From: Lujinxingia vulgaris
Lineage (GTDB): Bacteria; Myxococcota_A; Bradymonadia; Bradymonadales; Bradymonadaceae
Length of the DNA: 64,000 nucleotides
Direction: 5' to 3'
Assembly (NCBI RefSeq): GCF_007997015.1
Contig: NZ_VOSM01000001.1
Span: forward strand, 372,001 to 436,000
In this document: piece after piece, positions 1 to 9,967 of the stretch
How the letters are laid out: each line of letters starts with the position of its first letter
Numbering within the stretch: position 1 is the stretch's first letter
Notes under the pieces: model-generated
Databases searched by the model: none
What the model saw: the letters and a program-made list of their open reading frames with translations, nothing else
What the model was told of the DNA's origin: nothing
Program-made: the position numbers and the translations under genes

Positions 1-82
1 CATAGCGACGGATGTGAAGTCCCCCGGATTACACTCAAAAATTCACCGCACGAACGCTCCGACTCGCGCTATCCCGGATACG

Positions 83-109
83 AAAAGAGGCCCCGAAGGG
101 CCCCTCTCT
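83..109 (-). terminator. Rho-independent terminator of the beta-helix lipoprotein gene
   Basis: A GC-rich imperfect hairpin (AGAGG and GCCC arms closed by a GAA-type loop, with a small bulge) lies 30 bases past the minus-strand stop. Read on the minus strand it runs into CTTTTC. The rest of the first 138 bases shows no gene. Confidence 0.6.
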
Positions 110-138
110 CGAAGCGATGCAAAACCTGCCCAACGACC

Positions 139-1845
139 TCAGTCCACCGGCACCGCGATCTCCGCACCCCAGCGGCCCAGCCGTTCTTCGCGATGCTCAC
201 CCGTAAGCTTCATCCCCTCGTCGAAGTACTCCCCCTCATCAAGGTTCTCCAGATCCACGATCTTCGAGGATGTGGGCCAGCTGCCCTCATCCAGGATGTT
301 ACGCTCCGTGATCACCGTCCCGTCGGGCAGGTTCACAACCGGGTCGCCCTCGTAACTGATCCGCTGACGCAGGCTGTTACGGTAGATCCACACCGGCGTC
401 TCGCTCCTCCACCCGTAATCACTCAGGGCCGAGTTGGTCCACAGGGTTAGCGCCCCGGTGCGACCCGAGTCGTAGGGGGTATGAATCGTGTTGTACGCCA
501 GCTCAATGTTGCGTGCCCTCAACACGCCCAGCGCACTCTTGCGATTAGGCCACGCGTTATTCTCTACGAATTCATTGGCCCGCAGCGTCACATATTCATT
601 GTTGCCACTCTTGATGTAGATGATGCTCCACACCGACCCATCCGCGACCGTAAAGACCGCGTCGACGGCACGATTCTTCTCAAACACCGAATGCCGCAGC
701 TGATAGCTGCTCGTCATGATTCCGTTCGGGCCGCTCAACGTGTTGTTGACCACCGCGACATGGTTTCTCCCGTTATCGTTCTTGGTCAGCATCATGATCG
801 AGGAGTTGCCCAGGTTCACGTTCGTTCCTACCCCCTGAAAACGTGTAAACTCCACGTCATGCACTGTGTAGCGGTCGGTGTCGTACCAGACCGTAATCAT
901 ATGAAGGTAGGAATCCTCCATCGGAAAGTAGTCCTCATGGTGACGATGCTCCAGGTTCGCCATGTAGAAGTCCGGGCGGTCGAGAACGATCTTCCCCTCA
1001 TAGGCCTCCAACACCCCGCTTCGTCCTGGCCAGCCCACCCAAACCGCCGGTGTCGGGGTGTCGTCGGCGATGCGCAGGTTGCCGTTGTCGCGATTGCCAT
1101 CCATCGGGACCACGCCGCCGACATACACACGGTGTCCGGCGGCCGCTTCACCCAGCGCGTGAATCTGATCCACGCTGGCAAAAGGTGCGTCCAGGCTGCC
1201 GTCACCCTCCGGGCTGCCTGAGCTGCCATCGACGAAGATCCACCCATCTTCACCCACGCGCAGACTCACCTCGACGTCCAACGTCGATCCGTCCTGGTCG
1301 CTCACGCGCAAGGTGACGTCGTAATCACCCTCCTGCGGGTCATTCCACCACAGCACGCCGTACTCCGGCGTCACGCGATGCACGATGAATCCGTCGACCT
1401 CTTCGCGCATAAGCTCGCCGCCGATCTGCAGCCCCTCGGCACCGCCGTCATCCACGATCGCATACTGAAAGGGCCATGCCCCTCCTTGCACGACAATCGG
1501 GATCTCCCAGCGTACGCCGGGGTGGGCGTTCTTCGAGTAGGCCCACTCCGCCGCTTCCGGTCGCGGATGCACAAGCGTCATCTCCATCTTCGCCGGAACA
1601 TAGTAGCCCTCCGGGAGTCGCCAGCTCCCGGGGCCGGGCTCCGGCCTCTCCTCGGCGTCAGGCGCGCTCCCCACGTCCTCGCCGGCCGCGTCGATGGGCT
1701 CGAACACGTCTTCCAACGCGACATCGGCGTCCGGCGCAGGATTGGCGTCAGCCGGAGTCTCCGAACATCCCGAAGTCCACAACAGCGCGCCCGCAAGAAG
1801 CGTCCATCGCCAGAAAGGAAGGTGGGGCCAGTCGAGGGGCTTCAT
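139..1845 (-). CDS. Lipoprotein with parallel beta-helix (pectin-lyase-like) repeats
   Basis: The product is a predicted outer-surface lipoprotein of 568 residues. I chose the ATG at 1845 because GGAG sits six bases ahead of it; an in-frame ATG at 1857 is the alternative. A hydrophobic signal ends in the lipobox LWTSGC with Cys27, followed by an Asp/Pro/Glu-rich linker to about residue 75. Residues around 90-200 look like a beta-sandwich, and residues 220-540 contain the irregular Asn-rich strands of a right-handed parallel beta-helix (for example NNTLSG and ANEFVENN). Such proteins bind or cleave polysaccharide, but I see no certain catalytic residues. It has its own terminator downstream and faces another minus-strand lipoprotein gene upstream. 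The substrate is unknown. Confidence 0.8.
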   Translation of the reverse strand: MKPLDWPHLPFWRWTLLAGALLWTSGCSETPADANPAPDADVALEDVFEPIDAAGEDVGSAPDAEERPEPGPGSWRLPEGYYVPAKMEMTLVHPRPEAAEWAYSKNAHPGVRWEIPIVVQGGAWPFQYAIVDDGGAEGLQIGGELMREEVDGFIVHRVTPEYGVLWWNDPQEGDYDVTLRVSDQDGSTLDVEVSLRVGEDGWIFVDGSSGSPEGDGSLDAPFASVDQIHALGEAAAGHRVYVGGVVPMDGNRDNGNLRIADDTPTPAVWVGWPGRSGVLEAYEGKIVLDRPDFYMANLEHRHHEDYFPMEDSYLHMITVWYDTDRYTVHDVEFTRFQGVGTNVNLGNSSIMMLTKNDNGRNHVAVVNNTLSGPNGIMTSSYQLRHSVFEKNRAVDAVFTVADGSVWSIIYIKSGNNEYVTLRANEFVENNAWPNRKSALGVLRARNIELAYNTIHTPYDSGRTGALTLWTNSALSDYGWRSETPVWIYRNSLRQRISYEGDPVVNLPDGTVITERNILDEGSWPTSSKIVDLENLDEGEYFDEGMKLTGEHREERLGRWGAEIAVPVD

Positions 1846-1994
1846 TCGTGTCTCCATCGTATGAGTGGAACGTCGATTTGAGTCGTGCCCGATGTCATCT
1901 GGTTCGCTATGGCGTCATCGTGGCGCAAACCATCCGCACTCACACCTGAAATCGCCTGATACCCGTCCGCCTTCACACCTGCGGTGCGCAGCAA

Positions 1995-2019
1995 AAAGCC
2001 CGGCGACGTGCCGGGCTTT
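1995..2019 (-). terminator. Rho-independent terminator after the 1400-residue lipoprotein gene
   Basis: This is a perfect 10-bp stem, AAAGCCCGGC and GCCGGGCTTT, with a GACGT loop. On the minus strand it is followed by a T run (complement of 1993-1997). It lies 60 bases after the stop at 2080. Confidence 0.85.
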
Positions 2020-2079
2020 CGTCTTCGCGGGGTGTGGTGTTGCGCGTGTCGCGTCGCTGCCCCCGACCTCCGCGAAGCG

Positions 2080-5000
2080 TCAAGGCATCGGCACCTTTTG
2101 ATACTGCGCTTCAATGCCTCCGGCTCGCGACAGATCGCGGCCTTCATCGACCACCTGGTAGAAGACGTGCACGGCCTCGTCCTCGACCAGCATATCGCCG
2201 TAGTACACCACCACCTCGGCGTTCGGAACCTGTCCGATGGGCGACACAGGGCAGGCGGCCGGGCTACAGCCGTAGCGACCGATTCCCTCCTCACATTGAC
2301 CGGGCGGAAGCGGCCCCACACACAGGCTTCCTGCCTGCGCCTGCGTCGATACCCCGAAAGGTTCACCGATCGACCACACCTCGGCGGACGCGTCCCAACG
2401 TGCCAGGTAGGCTCCGCGCCCGTCTCCCTCCCGAGCCGCGAGCATCACCAGCCAAACATCATCGACCTTCGCCATATCAAGCACCGCGGGCAGGTCGCCC
2501 TCCGCGCTCTGCCCCACGCCGGGCAACTCCGTGGGCAAAACAGGGCCAGCGAGTTGTTCCCCGGCGGCCGAATCCCAGGCATAGATGCGTTCGACGGACC
2601 CCGCGCGCTCCACCCAGGCGAACCCACCCTCGATGACGTCGCACGCCAACAGGCTCGTCGTATCGTTCTTGAGGACGAAGGGGCCTTCCGACACCAGCTC
2701 CCCTGCCTCGCGGCTCAGACGAAGGTGATAGAGCTGCGCGCTCCCCTCATTGGCGTAGCAGTTGCCCGCGAAGACCCCGGCCTCATTGACCCAGCTGCCG
2801 TGCGCCGCGATCGCCGCACCTCCGGATCGGGTCCCGTAGGCCCCGGGTAACTCCCCTAAGAGGCGCGTCGTCATCGTCTCCAGATCAACGACGACCGCGC
2901 GCGTGGTGTTGAGGTTGGTGCGCAGCACCACAACGAGCTCGCCATCCACAAACCCCGCGCCGGAGAACCCTCCCAGACGCGAACCATCACTGCTGGAGAG
3001 AAGTCCAAGGGGCTCCCAGCTCAACGCATAAAACTGGTCCGTGGGCGGTCCCAGCCGCGTTATCGTGACCCCGCCGGGCATGTTGCCGATACCAAGGGTC
3101 TGCGTCCCATCGCTGACCACCCCCAGCGTCGCCGTGTTGCTCAGGTTGGCAACCTGGTGGCTCTGCGCACCACGACTGGTGATGCTGGCGATCGCGGTCA
3201 CCGGTGAGGGACCCTGGAAGATGCGAACCGGCGAAATAAGCCCGAGCTCGGAGAAGATCGGCGGCGTCAGCGATCGATCGTAGGTTGTAGGCAGGGGCGC
3301 GTTGGCGCTCAACACGTCAATCGCCGCGGGGAGCAGTGTCACAGATGCCTCCATCACGCCGCCGTCAACCTGCAGGGCCAGGGGGTGCTCTCCGGGCTCC
3401 AATGACTCGGGCCACGCGAATCGCATATAGGGCGGGTCCCATCGCAACATCTCAGCGACCTCACCACCGACGCGCACCTCTCCGGTGGCCGTGGGCATGC
3501 CCATAAGCACCATCTCGCAGGGCTGGCCCGGACCCGAAACGCAGCTCTTCGCTACCGTCGGAATCACCTCGACCGGCTGATTCGCGAGCGCCTCGCCATC
3601 TCGAAACACCGAAACCACGCCGCTGTGGGGCGCAAGCACCTCGATCGCGTCATCGCTCGCGCTCACCATCGAGCCTCCGCTGACCAGCAGCCCGTAACCG
3701 CCCATCAGGTTCGTTCCCCGGAAGGTGATCGGCGAGGTTGACGTCAGGGGGGCCGGCACATCGATTCCGAAGATTAGACTGGGGCCGTAGTAGGGCACCG
3801 CCGGAGGCCTCAAGCCGTCGGCGCGCGTGAGCGTAAGCTGTCCGTTGCGCCCCTCCAGCTGCGCAGCGTCAAAGCACACCTCCGTTGCCGACCAGTCCGC
3901 ATCGATCACGTCCCGCTCAAAGCGCAGCGTCCCCGACTCACCAAACTCAACCCCTGGAATGCACAAGCGCCCCTCGCCGCGTAGCACCCCACCGAAAGCC
4001 TTAAGGTCCACGCAGGGCTGTCCCGTCTCACATGACGAGGCCCGCGCGAGTTCGCCGGACCCACTGTTCTGAGCGCCGGAGCGATGCTGGCGTGTGGCAA
4101 GGGTGGCGGTGTCGGGCGAAAAGGCCCAGATGTCGCCGTCGTACACGAGCACGACGTCCTGCCCCTGATGTTGGGTGAGCCGGATGTCCGCCGGGGAGAC
4201 AAAGCCGGTGGCGATGACCTGCGCCTGACGACTCTGCGCCTCCAACAGAAGGACTCGCCCGTGGCGGTAGTCCAGCGCGTAAAGATCCCCGAGGTCGTTG
4301 ACCCGCGCCGCCACAATATCTGCATCTTCGAGGGCGATGCAGTACTCCGGTGGCTCCTCGGCGTAGGTGCACTCCTCCACGTCAGGAACGCGGCCCTCGT
4401 AGCTTGTAAATCGGGCAACCCAGGTCGGACCGTCCTGCGCGCGAACCGCTCGCGCATAGGAATACCCCCGATCGAACGCGTACCCCTGGCGGCGACCCAC
4501 CACGAGGTTGCCCGGCCACTGGACCCGATCGCTGATACGCGCCCGGGTCAGCTCCGATAAGAAGAAGGTGCCCGACGCAGTCGCAGCAAGCTGCGCGTCG
4601 AAGACCTCCTGATACGTGAAGATCTGGTCTTTTCCGAACCCCATCGAACTTCGCTGACTCAACGCCGGATCGACAAGGTTGACGCGGACGCGCTGCGTGG
4701 GAGGCGGCTCCAGAAGCGAGGAGGGCGCCCACGCCGTCGTGACAAATCCCGTGTCGTTGTAGTTAAGAAAGGTCCGCACCGAATAGCCGACAAGGTCGGC
4801 CAGGGCCGGGTCGGCCGGCGGCACCTCCAGCAAGGGGAGCGCGTCGTAATCCGGTGGTCCCGCGTAGGCCGCGCCGTCGGAGGTCGCGAACACCGTGCCC
4901 GCCGGGGTCCGCACAAAGCGGTCCGCCACGGAGCTGCCCGCGCTGACACGCGCCACGCGATGCATCACACCCGGCTCGGCCACCACCTCGTCCAGAGTGC

Positions 5001-6282
5001 CGAAGGCCATCGGCTCAACGCCCTGTTCCACATCCGGACCCACGCGGCAGAACATCGTGCTTCCGAAGTACTCTGTGCCCCGGTGCTCGCGCTCCTCGCG
5101 TGTGCGCGCGACAAAAAGAAGCCCACCATCATCGCGGGGCAAGACCGCGGGCACCCCGTCAAAGGGCGCCGCTTCAAAGTCCAGACGCAGCCGCTCAAGG
5201 AGCTCGGAATCCTCGCTCAATCGCATCACCGCCGGCGCATCGCCGGACTCTGCCGGTACTCGGGTGTGAATCCACAGGGTTCCGTCCTCCCCTTCGCGAA
5301 ACCCGACGTTGGTCGCCACGCCCGTCGGCCATGGCCACTGCCGTACCTCGCCATCTCCCAGCGGTATCGCCCACAGCTGCAGCCTGCCCGGACGCTCGCT
5401 CTGCCCGGCGGGCCCCCCGGCCACAACGACAAGCGAATCGCCCCAGAGGCCCCCGTCCACGACGCGCCACCCCCGGATCGCCGACGTCCCCACGTTCGCG
5501 ATCACCTGCGGCGGCTCCCCCGGGCGCACGCTGTAAAAGTCCCCGTTCCCAAAATCCTTGATAATCGCCAGGTCCGTCCTCGCGCTGACCGTCTCTGTGG
5601 AACGAAGGTTCGGGTAGACGTCTCGGGTCTGAGGACGCCACCCCGCAACCTCCCACGGTCCGTCGTCGATCGACGCCCACAGCCACATCCCCGCCTCGGC
5701 CACGGTCACATCGCCGTAGCGCCACACCCGCGCCGACCTCTCGCCAGTGGGCAAATCCACCCGCTCTCCATTCGCGAAGACGTCTTCCCCCTCACCATCC
5801 TCAGCAAAGAAGACCAGCCAGTCCCGATCGCTGTACTCCTCCTCCGGCCCCGGCAGTCGGCTCGTCCCCGCTACGCCCACCGTGCTCATGTAGAGCCCCC
5901 GGCCGAGCTCAAAGATCCCGTGGGTGCTCTGATTTGTCGCTTCCAGCGGTCCCCGGTACACGGGTTCGTTGGGCTTGACCATCGACGCCACGGGCCGGGT
6001 AAAAGATCGACCTTCGTCCTCAGTCAGAAGCGTAAGAAACGCCATCGAGACGTTGACCACGTTCTGGCGACGAGGCTGGTAGCTGATCGCGATCCGGTCG
6101 CCCACGTCATGCAACTCGTAGGCGTGCACCGACGAGTAGCAGCGCATCGGCGCATCTCGCCAGGTGTAGGTCGTCTCCATCGGCGTCGATGTGTCCTCCG
6201 GATCATCGCCACATGACCACAACGCAGGAGAAAGGAGCAGCGCCCCCCACAACAACCGACCCGACATTTGCATGCGCATCAT
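2080..6282 (-). CDS. Very large surface lipoprotein with a TIG-like domain
   Basis: This is a 1400-residue predicted lipoprotein. The signal ends in LSPALWSC with Cys24 and is followed by an acidic linker (CGDDPEDTSTP). The ATG at 6282 and a second ATG three bases inside both lie a few bases after GGAG, so the start is uncertain by one codon. The N-terminal half has repeated short beta-strand blades with many Trp/Gly turns, suggesting beta-propeller-like folds. Around residues 830-930 there is an IPT/TIG-like stretch (ITFRGTNLMGG, then SGVVSVFRDG). The C-terminal half again looks like propeller blades. There is no enzyme motif. Adhesion or a sensing scaffold is inference only. Confidence 0.75.
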   Translation of the reverse strand: MMRMQMSGRLLWGALLLSPALWSCGDDPEDTSTPMETTYTWRDAPMRCYSSVHAYELHDVGDRIAISYQPRRQNVVNVSMAFLTLLTEDEGRSFTRPVASMVKPNEPVYRGPLEATNQSTHGIFELGRGLYMSTVGVAGTSRLPGPEEEYSDRDWLVFFAEDGEGEDVFANGERVDLPTGERSARVWRYGDVTVAEAGMWLWASIDDGPWEVAGWRPQTRDVYPNLRSTETVSARTDLAIIKDFGNGDFYSVRPGEPPQVIANVGTSAIRGWRVVDGGLWGDSLVVVAGGPAGQSERPGRLQLWAIPLGDGEVRQWPWPTGVATNVGFREGEDGTLWIHTRVPAESGDAPAVMRLSEDSELLERLRLDFEAAPFDGVPAVLPRDDGGLLFVARTREEREHRGTEYFGSTMFCRVGPDVEQGVEPMAFGTLDEVVAEPGVMHRVARVSAGSSVADRFVRTPAGTVFATSDGAAYAGPPDYDALPLLEVPPADPALADLVGYSVRTFLNYNDTGFVTTAWAPSSLLEPPPTQRVRVNLVDPALSQRSSMGFGKDQIFTYQEVFDAQLAATASGTFFLSELTRARISDRVQWPGNLVVGRRQGYAFDRGYSYARAVRAQDGPTWVARFTSYEGRVPDVEECTYAEEPPEYCIALEDADIVAARVNDLGDLYALDYRHGRVLLLEAQSRQAQVIATGFVSPADIRLTQHQGQDVVLVYDGDIWAFSPDTATLATRQHRSGAQNSGSGELARASSCETGQPCVDLKAFGGVLRGEGRLCIPGVEFGESGTLRFERDVIDADWSATEVCFDAAQLEGRNGQLTLTRADGLRPPAVPYYGPSLIFGIDVPAPLTSTSPITFRGTNLMGGYGLLVSGGSMVSASDDAIEVLAPHSGVVSVFRDGEALANQPVEVIPTVAKSCVSGPGQPCEMVLMGMPTATGEVRVGGEVAEMLRWDPPYMRFAWPESLEPGEHPLALQVDGGVMEASVTLLPAAIDVLSANAPLPTTYDRSLTPPIFSELGLISPVRIFQGPSPVTAIASITSRGAQSHQVANLSNTATLGVVSDGTQTLGIGNMPGGVTITRLGPPTDQFYALSWEPLGLLSSSDGSRLGGFSGAGFVDGELVVVLRTNLNTTRAVVVDLETMTTRLLGELPGAYGTRSGGAAIAAHGSWVNEAGVFAGNCYANEGSAQLYHLRLSREAGELVSEGPFVLKNDTTSLLACDVIEGGFAWVERAGSVERIYAWDSAAGEQLAGPVLPTELPGVGQSAEGDLPAVLDMAKVDDVWLVMLAAREGDGRGAYLARWDASAEVWSIGEPFGVSTQAQAGSLCVGPLPPGQCEEGIGRYGCSPAACPVSPIGQVPNAEVVVYYGDMLVEDEAVHVFYQVVDEGRDLSRAGGIEAQYQKVPMP

Positions 6283-6524
6283 ACATCTCCAACGCTACTC
6301 GGGACCGCCCCTCCATTAGGAGGAGCGTCCCTGTTGATTCTGACTGCCGTTACAATGCGTAAAGCTAGCAGGTCTCGAAGTCCCAAACGAGTAAAACGCA
6401 TTGCGGTCGCGACAACTCACCCGGCGAGACGCTCTCTCCCACCTTGAATCCGGGCCCGGACTCATTACCATCGCCGTGTTCCTGTGATCCTTACCCCTGT
6501 CTACTGACGTTGTCTGGAGTCTCT

Positions 6525-8477
6525 ATGTCTCGATTCCCCGCGCGCTCCTCGCTCTACCTCACAATGCTTCTCACCTCAGCGCTCATGCTCTCCGCCTGCA
6601 AATCGACCGTTCCCGACGAGTCGCCTGTCGACGACGCTCCCGCGACCAGCGTCGATCTCAAGAGTCTGCCGACCCACGAGCAACTCACGTACCTGCTACC
6701 GGCCGACACCCTGGTCGTGGCTGCCTACAACATCGAGGGATTTCGCAAGCTGCATCACCAATCCCCCCTGCCTCAAAACATCTCCCAGAGCCTGATCCTC
6801 GATCTTCCTCTCGTCAGCGAGGTGCTCAGCCACCAGGGCGGCCCCGAGCCCATTGAAGGCCTCGACACCAGCCGCGCGATCTACCTGGCAACCTCGCGCG
6901 CCGGGTTTGAACGCGCAATCGATGGCCTGCGCACCGCCAGCCCCGAGCTTCTCGCCACCACAGACCTCGGCTTCCCCGACGCGTTCCACGTGCGCGCGCT
7001 CCTCCCCGTCGCAGACGCCGAGACAGCCAGCGCTCAGATCGCCCAACGCTATCAGGGGGCCTACCTTACGACCGCCCGTGGCGACTTTCTGGTGATCGAC
7101 TTCGCGGCCGGCATCATCTCTCCCGAGATCCAACCCTGGTCCCAGGCATCCCCGATTATCGAAGGCCTGGCCCCGGCGTCTTCACCCGCCTGGGCCGCCT
7201 TCAGCGGTCGCGATGCCCCCTTCGCCCTTTATGGCCAGATGAGCGGGCTCTTCGACCAACTCGCACTCATCGAGCTCGGCTCAACCTTGCTCATCCCCCG
7301 CACCCCCGCCGAAGAGGCGCGCATCGACGCCATACTCGCCACGGAGATCGCCGCGACCGCCCGGGAGTTCAGCTTCGATAGCCCTGAAGTTGCCGAGTCC
7401 GAAGACCTCGCCATCCTCCTCGACCACCACAATGACGTCCTCACTCTTGATGCCGTCGCCTCATTGACGGAGTACGGCCAGTCACTGGTCAATGCCGTCG
7501 CCCGGAGCGCGCCGATGCGCGCCCGACAGGCTGAAAACGTCGCCCTGGACGTGCATTTTGGCCTCGACCTCTCCAGTGCCATCGACCAGCACAAGACCCC
7601 GCGCTGGGCTCAGGACATCGCCGGCATGGAAGAGGCCACCTTCAAGCGTATGATCGAAGGACAGACCCGCGACTCCGCCTGGGGCTTCCCCCTGGGAGTG
7701 TTGCGTTCCCCGATCACCGGTTACGCGCTCTTCGATCGATTCGTCGGTGAACAAACCACCCCCGCCGAATTCGGCCTCGTCCGCGGTTTCTGGATGCAGA
7801 TCCTCGGCGCCAGCAACGAGCAACTCGTCACCGCCCTCGGGTTGAACCTCCCGACTGACGCCCCCCGTGAGCCCTTTGAAGAGTTCGCCCGACTGGCCCT
7901 CACCCCTCTTGGGACTCCTGTGGATATCAAGATCTCCGAGCACGCCGATCGTCTGGAACTGATAGCCTCGTCCGCCCGACCCACCGACGACGTGTTTGCA
8001 GAAGGACAGCGTGAGGTCGCCCCCGGTGTCGACGCCTTCATCGATCTGCGTCAGATCTACCAGATCCTTCAATCGGTAGACTCCGTGGCCCTCACCCCGG
8101 TCGCCATCATGGGCCTCAACGCCATCGCCAACCTCGGCTCGCCACGTATCTTCGCCCACGCCTCCTTCACCGAGGCTCAGGGCATCGCTCGCCTCCAGTG
8201 GGGTGGTGACGCGTTGATCGAGCCCCCCGCGGTGTCGACCTCTCACGCTCCTACCGCGCTGGCGCCCCTGGATGCCTGCCTCTTCACCGCTCGTGAGTGG
8301 TCCATCCTCGGCCTGGGAGAGTTCGCCTCCCTCTCCGACCCGACTACCCAGACCCCCATCCTCTCCGAAGAACTCGCCACAGCCATCGACGAACTCGCCA
8401 CCCAATGCCACTCCGAGGAGGCCTCGGCCACCGTCCGAGACCTCGCCGAAGACTGGCGCGAGTTTGGCCAGCGCTAA
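6525..8477 (+). CDS. Lipoprotein of unknown function (650 residues)
   Basis: The start is the ATG at 6525, with GGAG at 6516-6519; the frame is open further upstream but that part has no signal sequence. The signal peptide ends in the lipobox LMLSAC with Cys25. The mature protein begins with a Ser/Asp/Pro-rich stretch and then LPADTLVVAAYN, a beginning I associate loosely with DUF3352-like bacterial proteins. The rest is a mixed alpha/beta protein with no recognisable catalytic motif. It is divergent from the 1400-residue lipoprotein gene across a 240-base region and ends in a strong terminator, so it is probably monocistronic. Confidence 0.75.
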   Translation: MSRFPARSSLYLTMLLTSALMLSACKSTVPDESPVDDAPATSVDLKSLPTHEQLTYLLPADTLVVAAYNIEGFRKLHHQSPLPQNISQSLILDLPLVSEVLSHQGGPEPIEGLDTSRAIYLATSRAGFERAIDGLRTASPELLATTDLGFPDAFHVRALLPVADAETASAQIAQRYQGAYLTTARGDFLVIDFAAGIISPEIQPWSQASPIIEGLAPASSPAWAAFSGRDAPFALYGQMSGLFDQLALIELGSTLLIPRTPAEEARIDAILATEIAATAREFSFDSPEVAESEDLAILLDHHNDVLTLDAVASLTEYGQSLVNAVARSAPMRARQAENVALDVHFGLDLSSAIDQHKTPRWAQDIAGMEEATFKRMIEGQTRDSAWGFPLGVLRSPITGYALFDRFVGEQTTPAEFGLVRGFWMQILGASNEQLVTALGLNLPTDAPREPFEEFARLALTPLGTPVDIKISEHADRLELIASSARPTDDVFAEGQREVAPGVDAFIDLRQIYQILQSVDSVALTPVAIMGLNAIANLGSPRIFAHASFTEAQGIARLQWGGDALIEPPAVSTSHAPTALAPLDACLFTAREWSILGLGEFASLSDPTTQTPILSEELATAIDELATQCHSEEASATVRDLAEDWREFGQR

Positions 8478-8789
8478 CCCTTGAACATTTGGCCCCCGGT
8501 AGCCCGGAGGTCCTCGCGCTCCCGAAAGCCCCCGACGCCCCGGTGCGTCGGGGGTTTTCCGTCTTAAGGCCGTCAGCTTCGATCGGGCCGGACAACGTTC
8601 GCTCGCAACTTTTTGAAGGTGGGCGGCTCGACAACTCTTTTCATCGCCGGCACCCGGTGGTAGCGTTTTCTCAATCTCACCACATGCCGCATCGCTGGGG
8701 GACTACTCGTTGTTGCCGCTTCGCGCCGTCGCGACAGGCTCATCGATGGCTGTTCACTTCTATTCCAGTTCTCAAACATGGAGGAGTCA
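8478..8789. other. Intergenic region with a terminator
   Basis: The first 80 bases hold the terminator of the preceding lipoprotein gene. The remaining 230 bases contain no convincing open frame and no clear promoter hexamers. Confidence 0.5.
8529..8558 (+). terminator. Rho-independent terminator
   Basis: A 10-bp perfect stem (CCCCCGACGC and GCGTCGGGGG) with a CCCGGT loop is followed by TTTT. It lies 51 bases after the lipoprotein stop. Confidence 0.9.
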
Positions 8790-9593
8790 GTGACACAAGA
8801 ACCCCTACGCACCTACCTCAACGGGAAGGTGCTCCCTGCCGGGCGTAGAATCCTTGCGCTCGAGTCCATCCAGGCACTCGCCATGCAGATGGGTGACGAC
8901 GCACTTGTGATGCGTTGTGACACGGCACTTGATTCCAATCGCCAGGCGCGCCGAACTCAGGTGCGCTATGAAACCCACAAGTCCCAACACTCCCGCGCTC
9001 GCGGCGACTCCGTTGAGCTTGATGCAAAAGTCGGAGAAGTTCTCACCGGCATGTGCACCGTCGCTCAAGGTCAGGCCGTTGGCGATGACGAGGTCGCTCG
9101 CGCTGCCAGGGAGTTCATCCGGGAGGTTGCTCCTAACGGTATCGCGCCCCTGACGCGTCAGTCCTTCGAAGATCAACTCGCCGATGGGCGCGTGCTCCTG
9201 GAACGCTTCGATAGCGATCTGGCGCGTCACATCGAGTTGATCGGCCTGACGCGGCACCGTAATCACCTCCGCGGCCTTCTCCCTCGCTTTGCACGGGAGC
9301 TCCTGGCCGAACGGGTCGAGCCCTGCACCTTCAGCGAGGTCAAGGAGAGCGATGCGGTAGCACGAGATGCTTTCGCCGCGGTTATCTTCCATGTTCTCGC
9401 GAACTACGCCGATAACGCGGTGAACCGAGCGTCCCTGCTCACCGAGTACCATCGCCAGCTCGACCTCCTCTCCCGGTACTACCGACGCCAACGCAAACAT
9501 GTGGATGTCGACCCCGGTACCGGTGAAGTTCTCGACGATAGCGATGATGATCAGCCCTCCGATGTCCCCGCTATCTCGGAGTCGGAGGCCTGA
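8790..9593 (+). CDS. Cytoplasmic protein of unknown function
   Basis: I prefer the GTG at 8790 because GGAGGAG ends a few bases before it; an ATG at 8778 would place the SD sequence inside the gene. The 267-residue product has no signal peptide or membrane segment. It is predicted mostly helical, with many charged residues, and ends in an Asp/Ser-rich acidic tail (DDSDDDQPSD). I do not recognise a family. It stands alone between two terminators, just before the 42-bp repeat array. A DNA- or protein-binding role is possible but not shown. Confidence 0.7.
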   Translation: MTQEPLRTYLNGKVLPAGRRILALESIQALAMQMGDDALVMRCDTALDSNRQARRTQVRYETHKSQHSRARGDSVELDAKVGEVLTGMCTVAQGQAVGDDEVARAAREFIREVAPNGIAPLTRQSFEDQLADGRVLLERFDSDLARHIELIGLTRHRNHLRGLLPRFARELLAERVEPCTFSEVKESDAVARDAFAAVIFHVLANYADNAVNRASLLTEYHRQLDLLSRYYRRQRKHVDVDPGTGEVLDDSDDDQPSDVPAISESEA

Positions 9594-9631
9594 TCGTACC
9601 CCTGTGTGACGGCGCAGAGTGGTTTGAGTTC

Positions 9632-9666
9632 GCCCCGTAAGCCCTCCGGCTTACGGGGCTTTCTTT
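9632..9666 (+). terminator. Rho-independent terminator
   Basis: A perfect 10-bp stem, GCCCCGTAAG and CTTACGGGGC, is followed by TTTCTTTT. It lies 39 bases after the stop at 9593. Confidence 0.9.
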
Positions 9667-9967
9667 TGCATACGTCGCGTCTGCGCTCACCATGTCCTCA
9701 CCCCCACAGCACCTCCAGCCCGCTTCTCCCCTTGCCCCTGACTCCCCATCCCCGGCCGGCCCTCCGCCTCTACCTCTCCCAATAACCTGGGCCGCCAGGT
9801 GATGCGTCGGCCCGGAGCAGAGCACTTCCTCGGCAAACGAGTGTTGTGAGGGCTTCCAACTGTCCATATCCCCGACTTTCGAGCTTTCGTCACGACCAGC
9901 CCTGTTCACAACCCCGGTGCTCGACGGATTCCCGGGCCTGATTCGCACCGAAACCTAAACACGTCAG
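9667..9967. other. Non-coding left flank of the repeat array
   Basis: The stretch 9690-9790 is pyrimidine-rich and shows no supported gene. At 9902-9931 there is a degenerate relative of the repeat unit: it starts CTGTTCACAACC and continues with GTGCTCGA. Open frames here have no ribosome-binding site. Confidence 0.5.

Noticed and set aside
6283-6524. Possible riboswitch or promoter pair between divergent lipoprotein genes
   Set aside because: I found no conserved riboswitch core and no good -35/-10 pair, so no feature was called.
9571-9948. 125-codon minus-strand frame in the left flank of the array
   Set aside because: It covers a terminator and low-complexity sequence, with no domain or SD site.
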